A DNA stretch of 64,000 nt from Streptomyces curacoi (GTDB lineage Bacteria; Actinomycetota; Actinomycetes; Streptomycetales; Streptomycetaceae). Shown one piece after another: positions 45,625 through 57,168 of this stretch. Both the position numbers and the translations under genes were made by a program. Within the stretch, counting starts at the first letter, position 1. Every line of letters begins with the position of its first letter. The DNA lies in NCBI RefSeq assembly GCF_001513975.1, contig NZ_KQ947986.1, positions 124,001-188,000 of the forward strand. Reading direction: 5' to 3'. Below the pieces are notes generated by a model. The model did not search any database and had not been told where the DNA came from. It saw only the letters and a list, made by a program, of their open reading frames with translations.

Positions 45625-47073
45625 TCACTCCGGGCCACCGGGGCGGCGCACCAGACGGTGCCCGCGCAGCTGCCGGCCGCACCGGGCCAGTTCTGCCTCC
45701 CAGCCCACCTCCGTGCCGATCAGATGCGGGTGCTCATACAGACCTGCCCGCACCTCCGCCTCGGTCAGCCGCCGGTAGCGGGCTGCATCCGCATCATCCG
45801 CGGCCAGGAACTCGTGCTTGCGGTGCAGCAGCGGCCGGTTGGAAGAGCCCGCATACGACAGGTGCGACGCCTCCAGGGTGTGCAGGTCCACCAGATAGGA
45901 GGAGGCCAGACGCGGATGCGGGTCGGTATCGAAGTCGGGGTAGTCAAGCCACGACACCGCCCGCCCCCGGTGCTTGAGCTTCGCCACCGTCCACTTCGCC
46001 GGCCGCCCCGCAGCGATCGACGCGCAGTGCTCATACAGCCGCAGCACCGTCGGGATCCGCTCAAGCGCCCGGCGGTGCACGTACAGTGCCGTCGGCGTCA
46101 GCTTGCCGGCCGCGGAGGCATGCATCGCGCCTCGGACATAGGCGTCGTCGCGCAGCTTCAGCAGCAGCCGGTCCGCCCGCTGGCACGCCTCCTTGTAGGA
46201 TCGGAAAAAGGAGCGCACATCCTGCTGCAGTGCCACCGGCAGACCGGCAAAGGGACCGCGGCCGTGGAAGAGCTGCACCGCCAGATACAGCAGGGCGTTC
46301 AGGGTCGAACGCCGGGCGCCCTCCGTCATCCGCCCGGTATCCGCACCGTCCCGTACCAGACGAGTCAGCTCCACGGGCTTGAGATGCGCCAGCATCTGCG
46401 CCACCTCCGGCGGCATCTCTTCGATCAGCGGAAGCCTGCCCCGCCGTTCACAGAAATCGACCAGTGCGCTCACCGCCGTAGCGGTGTCCTGCGACGCCAG
46501 CCACTGTGTATCCGGCACCACCCGGTGCGCCAGGTAGTCCAGGCGGGCACGGTCGTCCTTGAACGCATACACCACCCCCGGCGCCGCAGACACCACGCGG
46601 ACACCGGTCGCCTGCTGCACGTACTCCCGCAGCTCGCCGGCACCATACAGGTGCTGGAACGTCTGCCGAGTGGTCAGCAGCCCGTCGCCGAACTCCTCGC
46701 CACGGACCTTCGACCTCTCCCACGTCAGCCGCGCGGACACCACCAGCAGCGTCGAGGCCAGCTCCCACGCCCGCACCAGCGTGCGACGGCGCTCCGCCGG
46801 ATCCTCGATCACATTCAGTACATACGTCAGCAGCACCACATCGCTGGCCCGGGGCTGCGGCTCGGGACAGTAGAAGGGATCCCAGCCCGCCACCTGGCAC
46901 TCCAGCCGCTGAAGCGCCCGCACGTCGTCGCCACGCCCGCAGCCGTAGTCCAGCACCGTACGACCGGACAGCAGCTGCCGATCCGCCAGCGCCTGCCGCG
47001 CCGGCAGCGACAGCACCGCCCGGCCGATCGCCGTCCGACGCCGCTCGCTGCCCCACACCCGCTCCATCGCCAC
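45625..47073 (-). CDS. Phosphorothioation-associated putative methyltransferase
   Basis: 482 residues. SAM-binding motif VLDYGCGRGDDVRAL near residue 42, then VAGWDPFYCPEP and LLTYVLNVIEDPAERRRTL. The rest (SWLDYPDFDTDPHPRLASSY) matches, from memory, the family called DNA phosphorothioation-associated putative methyltransferase. The substrate is unknown; it is consistently found with dnd genes. Convergent with dndA with no gap between stop codons. Start at 47073 or 47067. Confidence 0.82.
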   Translation of the reverse strand: MAMERVWGSERRRTAIGRAVLSLPARQALADRQLLSGRTVLDYGCGRGDDVRALQRLECQVAGWDPFYCPEPQPRASDVVLLTYVLNVIEDPAERRRTLVRAWELASTLLVVSARLTWERSKVRGEEFGDGLLTTRQTFQHLYGAGELREYVQQATGVRVVSAAPGVVYAFKDDRARLDYLAHRVVPDTQWLASQDTATAVSALVDFCERRGRLPLIEEMPPEVAQMLAHLKPVELTRLVRDGADTGRMTEGARRSTLNALLYLAVQLFHGRGPFAGLPVALQQDVRSFFRSYKEACQRADRLLLKLRDDAYVRGAMHASAAGKLTPTALYVHRRALERIPTVLRLYEHCASIAAGRPAKWTVAKLKHRGRAVSWLDYPDFDTDPHPRLASSYLVDLHTLEASHLSYAGSSNRPLLHRKHEFLAADDADAARYRRLTEAEVRAGLYEHPHLIGTEVGWEAELARCGRQLRGHRLVRRPGGPE

Positions 47074-47597
47074 ACCCGCACTCAGCCCGAAGCACCGTTA
47101 GCGGCAGCGTAGAAGGCCCACGGCCATCCCGCGCGCGCAACCGGCAAACCTGACACCTCCAGCCCCCCACCGCAGCGGGAGCAGGCAGTAGCCGCAGTCA
47201 ACACCCCGGGCGTCGCCCGTGCGTAACCGCCGAGACTTCTCCCTGGCGGCGCCGGTGCAGGAAACAGCCCTGTCACAGCGATAGCAGCTAACGGGCTTCG
47301 CCACAAACGGACCCGGCCCGTCAGCGGCCGAAGCTGCGGTGACCCGTCTGCCGACCCGCGCCCCGGTATACCGCCGGGCCGCCAGCTTCCTCCGTCCCCG
47401 CGCTTCTGAATGCGGGTGTCCTTCGCGTTGTACGTCCTCCCATACTCCGAGCCGCCGCGGGACCCTCAGCGCGTTGCCCTGCAGGGTGATTCCCAACCCC
47501 CAGGGCGGTGCTGTCGGGTTTGCGTTCCCACGAGATCGACGACGACGCCCACTTCGGCAAGCAGGGTCGCGGCGTGGGGGCTGGGCTGGCGCCTTCC
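47074..47597. other. 524-bp gap between methyltransferase and DUF262 gene
   Basis: No convincing gene: candidate frames are GC-rich shadows without ribosome sites. It must contain the methyltransferase promoter and the 3' end of the DUF262 nuclease transcript. No strong hairpin or repeat was noticed. Confidence 0.45.
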
Positions 47598-49313
47598 TCA
47601 GCGCGGCCAGGTACGCACCGCGAGTGCCGCCAGACGCTCCTGCCTGGTCTGGATCTGCTCAGGGGTCCAGGCGGCGCACTCTCCGACCTCACGTGTCAAG
47701 GTCAGCTGCGAGCGCTTGAAGGTCTCGGCTTTCTCCTTGAACGGCTTATTCCCCAAGCGTGAGTTGGATCCCGCCGTCAGCAGCACCATGTTACCCAGCC
47801 GGTAGATCCAGCTATCGGCGTCCTCCCGGTTGCCGCTGTGCGCGAGGAACTCCAACCAGTCCTCGGCCAGAGCATTTTGCGGGTAGACGTGTTCGAGATT
47901 GACCTCGTTGGGATTGTCGTTGGGCACGAACTCCGGCTGCCCCTCCTTACGGGCCGTCCTCTCCAACGCAATCAGGTAGTACCTGGCTATTTTGCTGGCC
48001 TCGCCGCGTCCGAGGGTCGCCAGGCCGAACTGCGCCTTGAAGTCACTGTCCGAGGGAATAAGCTCGTTCACTCGCTGCCGGATCTGCGGCACCGTCGTGA
48101 TCTCGCCCTTCCTGATAGCCATGGCAATCTGGGAGTACAGCTCCTCGTACCGGCCCCGGTTGATGCCGCCGGTGACCATGCCGCGCACCGACCAGCCGAT
48201 CATCGCCTTCAGCAGCTTCTCGATCTGCAGCGCCGTCAGACACTCGACCGCGGCCAGCAGCAGAATCTTGTTAGGGACGAGGTTGAACAGCGCCAGGGTG
48301 TCCAGCGCCGGCTTACGCGCCGAGCACTTCTCCGCCCAAATTTCATGGCCCGAGTCGGACAGCGCAGCATAGATCCGCGCCGCCGTCAGCAGCTCCTCTG
48401 AGAAGGAGAGGGCATCCTGACTGCGAACAACCTCCTTGCGCATCTTCGCATACAGATCACGCTCGGTGACCTTCCCAACCCGCGAACTCCAGTAATGACG
48501 CAGGAACTTAGTGAACTTGTCATTCGCCGCCGTCAGCGACAGAGCCCCAATGGCCTTGTGCCAGTTGTTGCGCACTGAGTCCAGGTGCCCCTTTGCCGCG
48601 CCGAAGAGATGGTTCTTCAGCAAGTCGGCGGTCGTCAGATCCGCACCGCGATTGTTGAGCGTCTCGAAAATGACGTAGGCGTCCGCCTCCGACGGCGTCT
48701 CCACCACCGCGAGCTGCGCCCGGTGCTGCACATACTTCACCCACTGCAACAACTCGCGGGTGGCCTCTGCGCCGTAGCGCTCGCTCAGCTCCTCCAACTC
48801 CCGGCGGAAAAAGCCGTACGCCTTAACGATGTCGGAGTCAGCACGCTTGGCTGGCAGCACAGGCAGCGCACTGCGCGTCACGATGGCATGAAAACGCGGA
48901 TTGTCCTCCTCGTTGAGCTTGAGGTGCGGCTCCGTCCCTTCCGCATCCCACGCCTGACTCGCCAGGAACTCATCACCGATCAACTGCGCGCGGCCGTGAT
49001 TCAAACGATGCAGCTCATCACGGATCGCGGCAATAAGCAGCGAAGACGTCACCAGACGCTGCTGGCCATCAATAATCTTCTTCCGATCCTCCGCACCGTC
49101 CTGGGTCAGCACAATCGTGCCGAAAAAATACTCCTCCTCTGCCCCCGAACGAATCGCACGACTCAGATCCGTCCAGTAGTCCAGCACCTCCTGGTCTACC
49201 TTCCAGCAGTAAGCCCGCTGAAACTGAGGAACAATCAACCGATCATTGCGCAGAATCTCCCCGATACCTACCAAGTTGAGCTGAAGCGTCGTACTGCCGT
49301 GACCCGATGCCAT
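47598..49313 (-). CDS. DUF262/DUF1524 modification-dependent nuclease (GmrSD/SspE-like)
   Basis: 571 residues. The N-terminal DUF262 domain has IVPQFQRAYCW (residues 27-37) and IIDGQQRLVTS (Asp82), the DGQQR nucleotide/modification-sensing motif. The C-terminal DUF1524 HNH-type nuclease has VNLEHVYPQN near residue 475 and GNMVLLTAGSN. Both GmrSD type IV enzymes and SspE share this layout; SspE senses phosphorothioate DNA. Here it may add a second effector to the dnd island. The ATG at 49313 begins the typical N-terminus. Confidence 0.85.
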   Translation of the reverse strand: MASGHGSTTLQLNLVGIGEILRNDRLIVPQFQRAYCWKVDQEVLDYWTDLSRAIRSGAEEEYFFGTIVLTQDGAEDRKKIIDGQQRLVTSSLLIAAIRDELHRLNHGRAQLIGDEFLASQAWDAEGTEPHLKLNEEDNPRFHAIVTRSALPVLPAKRADSDIVKAYGFFRRELEELSERYGAEATRELLQWVKYVQHRAQLAVVETPSEADAYVIFETLNNRGADLTTADLLKNHLFGAAKGHLDSVRNNWHKAIGALSLTAANDKFTKFLRHYWSSRVGKVTERDLYAKMRKEVVRSQDALSFSEELLTAARIYAALSDSGHEIWAEKCSARKPALDTLALFNLVPNKILLLAAVECLTALQIEKLLKAMIGWSVRGMVTGGINRGRYEELYSQIAMAIRKGEITTVPQIRQRVNELIPSDSDFKAQFGLATLGRGEASKIARYYLIALERTARKEGQPEFVPNDNPNEVNLEHVYPQNALAEDWLEFLAHSGNREDADSWIYRLGNMVLLTAGSNSRLGNKPFKEKAETFKRSQLTLTREVGECAAWTPEQIQTRQERLAALAVRTWPR

Positions 49314-49382
49314 GACCAGTAGTCTAACCAGTCGCAGCACCATCTTGTATGACCTTTCATCAGGGGCCTTAACGTGACGACA

Positions 49383-50070
49383 CCGGTGACATCGACGTCT
49401 CCCTCGGTCTGGACGTCGGCAAGAGTGAAACCACGCCACCGCCGTCACCCTGGATGGGAAGATGGCGTTCGACAAACGCCTGCCCAACACCGAACGCAAG
49501 CTCCGCGAGCTGTTCGCGAAACTCCGGGCCAGGCACGGAACCGTCCTGGTTGTCGTCGACCAGCCGCCCTCGATCGAGGCATTACTTCTGACAGTGGCCC
49601 GAGTCATGGGCTGTGAGGACCAGGCGATCGCCGAGCTGGAGTTGATCGTCGGCTTCGACGACGACCTGGCCGGCGAGGCCACCGGGGTAGCAAACCGGCT
49701 GCACGGCCCTGTTGACGCAGATCCACCCGTCGCTGGAGCAGTGCTGGGGCCGCGGTTACAGCACCCAGCCGTCCTCACCCTGCTGGAACGATTAGGGTCA
49801 CCGACGCGGATCCGCAAGGCTGGCCGTCGGCGGCTGGTCACCCTGCTGCGGCCGAAGGCGCCGAGGATGGCCGAACGGCTGATCGATGAGATCTTCGCTT
49901 CGTTGGACGAGCAGACCGTGACGGCCCCGGACGCCGAGGAGGCCGCGTTGATCGGCCAAAGACTGGCCGGTTCACTGACGGCCGTCCTTGACCAGCGCAA
50001 GCTGCCCGGGCCTCCCCGTTGCGCAGCCGCATCCCGCCCTCATCACGATCTCCAGCGCGAGATCGTCACC
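49383..50070 (+). pseudogene. IS110-family transposase remnant
   Basis: VSLGLDVGKSE at the start gives the first Asp of the RuvC-like DEDD fold. After a frameshift, KMAFDKRLPNTERKLRELFA and VVVDQPPSIEALL continue; a deletion then removes the middle; VLGPRLQHPAVLTLLERLGS and RKAGRRRLVTLLRPKAPRMA follow. The C-terminal transposase domain with the catalytic Ser is missing. It abuts the truncated integrase, so its insertion or decay may have removed the integrase's C-terminal half. Confidence 0.8.
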
Positions 50071-50089
50071 CGCGACCACCAGTGCTCTT

Positions 50090-50590
50090 GGACCCCTTTC
50101 ACCGGGTCGTCCGCCATCGCCCCCTTGTCATAGGCGTCCCGCAGAATCGTCTTCAGGACGCGGCAGTTGTTGACCTGATTCTCCCGGCCTACCCCGCCCG
50201 CCTCCAATTCGTCCAGGAAACAGCTCGATGGCGAGCGGCGTCACGGTATTCAGCTTTCGCGAGCCCAGGCGCGGAAATATGTGCACGTTGAGGGGACTGT
50301 CGACGTGCTCGCCTGTGGAGTACTGAGGCATCTTCCGCTGCCGGGTCCACCACTGATTCGCGTATTCCGCCACCGTCTTCTGACCCAGCTCGCGGCGGGT
50401 CTCCGCCACGGACGGATCCGTGCGCTTCTTCTCCGTATAGATCTGCGCCGAGGCGTTCGTTCGCGTCATCCTGCGTGCCAAAGCCGCCCTCCTCGGACCG
50501 CTTTCCCAGACCGTTCCGGAAACGGATTGTGTACGAGTGCGGGCACCGAGAGGGCCGCGCGCAGCTGCAGTCCTTGAAGAAACGACCCCA
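50090..50590 (-). pseudogene. Tyrosine-recombinase (island integrase) pseudogene
   Basis: Three frames together give an integrase N-terminus: FFKDCSCARPSRCPHSYTIR (arm-binding part), then TVAEYANQWWTRQRKMPQY with LNVHIFPRLGSRKLN, then FLDELEAGGVGRENQVNNCR and LRDAYDKGAMADDPVKGV. Two frameshifts separate them. The catalytic C-terminal half with the Arg-His-Arg-Tyr residues is absent, replaced by the IS110 remnant. It lies about 190 bases from the right island end, the usual place for an integrase gene next to its attachment site. Confidence 0.82.
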
Positions 50591-50773
50591 TACCGCTGGC
50601 GAGCTGACGAGCCACGAAACACGCCCTTCCGCACGCGAGCCGGAACATCCGCGCCCAGGCCCCGCCGCAACGGTCACCAAGTCAGCAAGCCGGGACGCCT
50701 CCGCGCCCAATGCTGACCGTTTGCTGACCCGAACGGTCTGATCATGCCTCTGACCTGCACAAATGCCCGGATG

Positions 50774-50806
50774 CTAGATCTTGGACTTGAACATGGTGCG
50801 CAGCAT
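50774..50806 (-). pseudogene. panD: Orphan 5' end of panD at right island junction (attR)
   Basis: Ten codons (MLRTMFKSKI) followed directly by TAG. They differ from the intact panD start by ATG instead of GTG, silent changes and one residue (Met5 for Leu5). The 15-base core is at 50777-50791. Upstream, the leader keeps GGAG and the conserved TTGACC-containing block. This is the displaced native start of panD; its promoter is probably still active but now makes only a decapeptide. Confidence 0.88.
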
Positions 50807-50928
50807 GGAGTGCTCCGAGTGGTCGGCTCCCTGCCTGCTGGTGCAGGTCAAGGGCTGTTCTGTGCACGGGCGGCTCCAGGGTACGCAGCGGGGCCCCGGC
50901 TGTGCACCGAGACCCCGGTCACGTTCGA

Positions 50929-54906
<3,978 letters not shown>

Positions 54907-55095
54907 TCAGATCCTGTGCGGTGCTGTTGAGAAACCGAACGCACACTAGGTTGTGAACACAGGTGAAGCAATGATGCTGTCGAGGTTTGTGTGTTCCTGG
55001 GGGGTCACGCTGCCGACCTTGGCCGAATCCCGCCCCTCGTTCCCGGCTCCGCTCCCGCCCGCTCCCCCGCTTGCCCCGCCCCCGCTTTCGCGGCT

Positions 55096-56991
55096 CTACG
55101 CCGCCGCCTCGATCTCCGTCACCTCACCGGATCGCTGCTCGAACTGCGTTCGGTACAGCTCGGCGTAGCGTCCGTCGGCCGCCAGCAACGCGTCGTGGGT
55201 GCCGCGTTCGACGACGCGGCCGGCCTCGACGACCAGGATCAGGTCGGCCGCCCGTACGGTGGACAGCCGGTGGGCGATGACGAGCGCGGTCCTGCCCTCC
55301 AGCGCCTCGGTGAGCGCCTCCTGCACGGCGGCCTCGGAGGTGTTGTCGAGGTGGGCGGTGGCCTCGTCGAGGATGACGACACGCTGGCGGGCCAGCAGCA
55401 GCCGGGCGATGGTCATGCGTTGACGTTCGCCGCCGGAGAGCCGGTAGCCGCGCTCGCCGACGACCGTGTCCAGGCCGTCGGGCAGAGACCGTACGAGATC
55501 GTCGAGCCGGGCGCGGCGCAGGGCGTCCCAGAGCTCGGCGTCGGTGGCGGCGGGGCGGGCCAGCAGCAGGTTGGCGCGGACGGTGTCGTGGAAGAGGTGG
55601 CCGTCCTGGGTCACCATGCCGAGCGTGGCGCGCAGGGCCTCGGCGCTCAGGTCACGGACATCGACGCCGCCCACGCGTACGGCCCCCTCGTCGATGTCGT
55701 ACAGCCGCGGCAGCAGCTGGGCGACGGTCGACTTGCCCGCGCCGGACGAGCCGACCAGGGCGACCGTCTGCCCGGGCTCGGCGCGGAAGGAGATGCCGCG
55801 CAGCACCTCGGCGCCGCCGCGCGTGTCGAGGGTCGCGACCTCCTCCAGGGAGGCGAGGGAGACCTTGTCGGCGGAGGGGTAGCCGAAGCGGACGTTCTCG
55901 AACTCCACCGAGACCGGGCCCTCGGGGACCTTCTTCGCGTCCGGCTTCTCCTCGATGAGCGGCTTGAGGTCGAGCACCTCGAAGACGCGCTCGAAGCTCA
56001 CCAGCGCGCTCATCACCTCCACACGCGCCCCGGCGAGCGCCGTGAGCGGCGCGTACATCCGGGTCAGCAGCAGCGCCAGCGAGACGACGGCGCCCGGCTC
56101 CAGCGTGCCGCGCAGGGCGAACCAGCCGCCGAGGCCGTAGACCAGCGCGAGGGCCAGAGCCGAGACCAGGGTGAGCGCGGTGATGAACACCGACTGGGCG
56201 GTGGCCGTGCGCACACCGATGTCCGCGACCCGGCGGGCCCGGGCCGCGAACTCCGCCGACTCCTCCTCGGGACGGCCGAAGAGCTTGATCAGCGTGGCGC
56301 CGGGCGCGGAGAAGCGCTCGGTCATGCGGGTGCCCATCGCCGCGTTGAGCGCGGCCGCCTCCCGCTGCATACGGGCCATGCGGTGGCCCATGCGCCGGGC
56401 CGGGATCACGAACACCGGGAGCAGGACGAGGGCGAGCAGGGTGATCTGCCAGGACAGGGTGAGCATGACCGCCAGGGTGAGCAGCAGCGTGACGAGGTTG
56501 CTGACCACTCCGGAGAGGGTGTTGCTGAAGGCGCGCTGGGCGCCGATGACGTCGTTGTTGAGACGGGAGACGAGCGCTCCCGTACGAGTACGCGTGAAGA
56601 ACGCGACCGGCATGCGCTGCACATGATCGAACACAGCCGTACGGAGATCGAGGATGAGGCCCTCCCCGAGGGTCGCCGAAAGCCGCCTCCCGAGGATGCC
56701 GAGCGCCGCCTCCGCCACCGCGATCAGGGCGATCAGCAGGGCCAGGCGGACGACCGTGGCCTCGTCGCCGCGGGTCACGATCGCGTCGACGACGCGTCCG
56801 GCGAGTACGGGGGTGGCGACGGCGAGGAGCGCGGTCACCACCCCGAGCACGACGAAGAGCGCGATCCTACGGCGGTGCGGGCGGGCGAACGCGCCGATGC
56901 GGCGCAGCGTGGCGCGGGCGAACGGGCGGCGCTCCCGCTCGGCGTTCATGACGCTGTGCAGCTGGGTCCAGGCTGTGGTTTCCATGCTCAT
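55096..56991 (-). CDS. ABC-type multidrug exporter, fused permease-ATPase; SoxR-regulated
   Basis: 631 residues. Six membrane helices occupy about 40-330. The ATPase shows Walker A LVGSSGAGKSTVAQLL, signature LSGGERQRMTIAR and Walker B VVILDEATAHLD. It acts as a dimer exporting a lipophilic compound. A perfect SoxR palindrome sits inside its promoter, and the ATG lies only seven bases after the -10 box, so the mRNA is probably leaderless, explaining the missing ribosome site. From memory it corresponds to S. coelicolor SCO7008, a SoxR target induced by redox-active antibiotics. Confidence 0.9.
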   Translation of the reverse strand: MSMETTAWTQLHSVMNAERERRPFARATLRRIGAFARPHRRRIALFVVLGVVTALLAVATPVLAGRVVDAIVTRGDEATVVRLALLIALIAVAEAALGILGRRLSATLGEGLILDLRTAVFDHVQRMPVAFFTRTRTGALVSRLNNDVIGAQRAFSNTLSGVVSNLVTLLLTLAVMLTLSWQITLLALVLLPVFVIPARRMGHRMARMQREAAALNAAMGTRMTERFSAPGATLIKLFGRPEEESAEFAARARRVADIGVRTATAQSVFITALTLVSALALALVYGLGGWFALRGTLEPGAVVSLALLLTRMYAPLTALAGARVEVMSALVSFERVFEVLDLKPLIEEKPDAKKVPEGPVSVEFENVRFGYPSADKVSLASLEEVATLDTRGGAEVLRGISFRAEPGQTVALVGSSGAGKSTVAQLLPRLYDIDEGAVRVGGVDVRDLSAEALRATLGMVTQDGHLFHDTVRANLLLARPAATDAELWDALRRARLDDLVRSLPDGLDTVVGERGYRLSGGERQRMTIARLLLARQRVVILDEATAHLDNTSEAAVQEALTEALEGRTALVIAHRLSTVRAADLILVVEAGRVVERGTHDALLAADGRYAELYRTQFEQRSGEVTEIEAAA

Positions 56992-56998
56992 GGAAAGA

Positions 56999-57029
56999 AA
57001 CCTAGAACCTCAAGCAATCTTGAGGTCAA
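56999..57029 (-). promoter_or_regulatory. SoxR-type promoter with 19-bp spacer
   Basis: On the minus strand: -35 TTGACC (57029-57024), a 19-base spacer, and -10 TAGGTT (57004-56999). The spacer region holds the perfect palindrome ACCTCAAG-N4-CTTGAGGT (57007-57026), the SoxR box. The over-long 19-base spacer is the hallmark of MerR-family-activated promoters. The predicted transcript begins at or next to the ATG at 56991. Confidence 0.88.
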
Positions 57030-57033
57030 GGGC

Positions 57034-57120
57034 GTTCTCGGGGCCGAGAGTGCTGTCGGGGCCGAGAGTGTTCTTGAGGCCGAGGGTGCCCCCGGCGCCG
57101 AGAGTGTTCTCGGGGCGTCC
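57034..57120. repeat. 18-bp tandem repeat, nearly five copies
   Basis: Unit GTTCTCGGGGCCGAGAGT at 57034, 57052, 57070, 57088 and partly 57106. Copies differ at up to six positions. It fills the gap between the SoxR promoter and the flippase-like gene. In one forward frame it reads as a Gly-Ala-Glu-Ser-Val-Leu hexapeptide repeat, but no start codon with a ribosome site precedes it. Confidence 0.9.
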
Positions 57121-57168
57121 TCGCTGTCGCAACCCGCCGTTGGCGCAGAGTGGAGAGCCTCTGCGGAT

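Larger units (their letters stand above)
28603..50791. mobile_element. Genomic island in panD 5' end, carrying dnd phosphorothioation and restriction genes
   Basis: Bounded by direct repeats GATCTTGGACTTGAA (28603-28617 and 50777-50791). A decayed tyrosine integrase lies next to the right repeat. Content: IS5 remnant, dnd modification genes, a putative restriction operon, a DUF262/DUF1524 nuclease and an IS110 remnant. The parts at 28.7-31.8 kb are less GC-rich than native flanks. Removing the span would rejoin the 10-codon panD start at 50.8 kb to the panD body, restoring a normal ATG-started gene. Transfer by site-specific integration is inferred; the current copy seems immobile. Confidence 0.85.

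Noticed and set aside
47074..47597. Minus-strand 132-codon frame between the methyltransferase and DUF262 genes
   Set aside because: No ribosome site, biased composition, no recognisable motif.
47598..49313. Naming the DUF262 protein sspE
   Set aside because: The layout fits, but no sspBCD genes are present and GmrSD/BrxU proteins share the same domains, so a symbol would overstate the evidence.
50774..50806. Chance similarity of the decapeptide MLRTMFKSKI to the PanD start
   Set aside because: Ten codons plus a ribosome site plus two conserved leader blocks match at the DNA level; chance is not credible.
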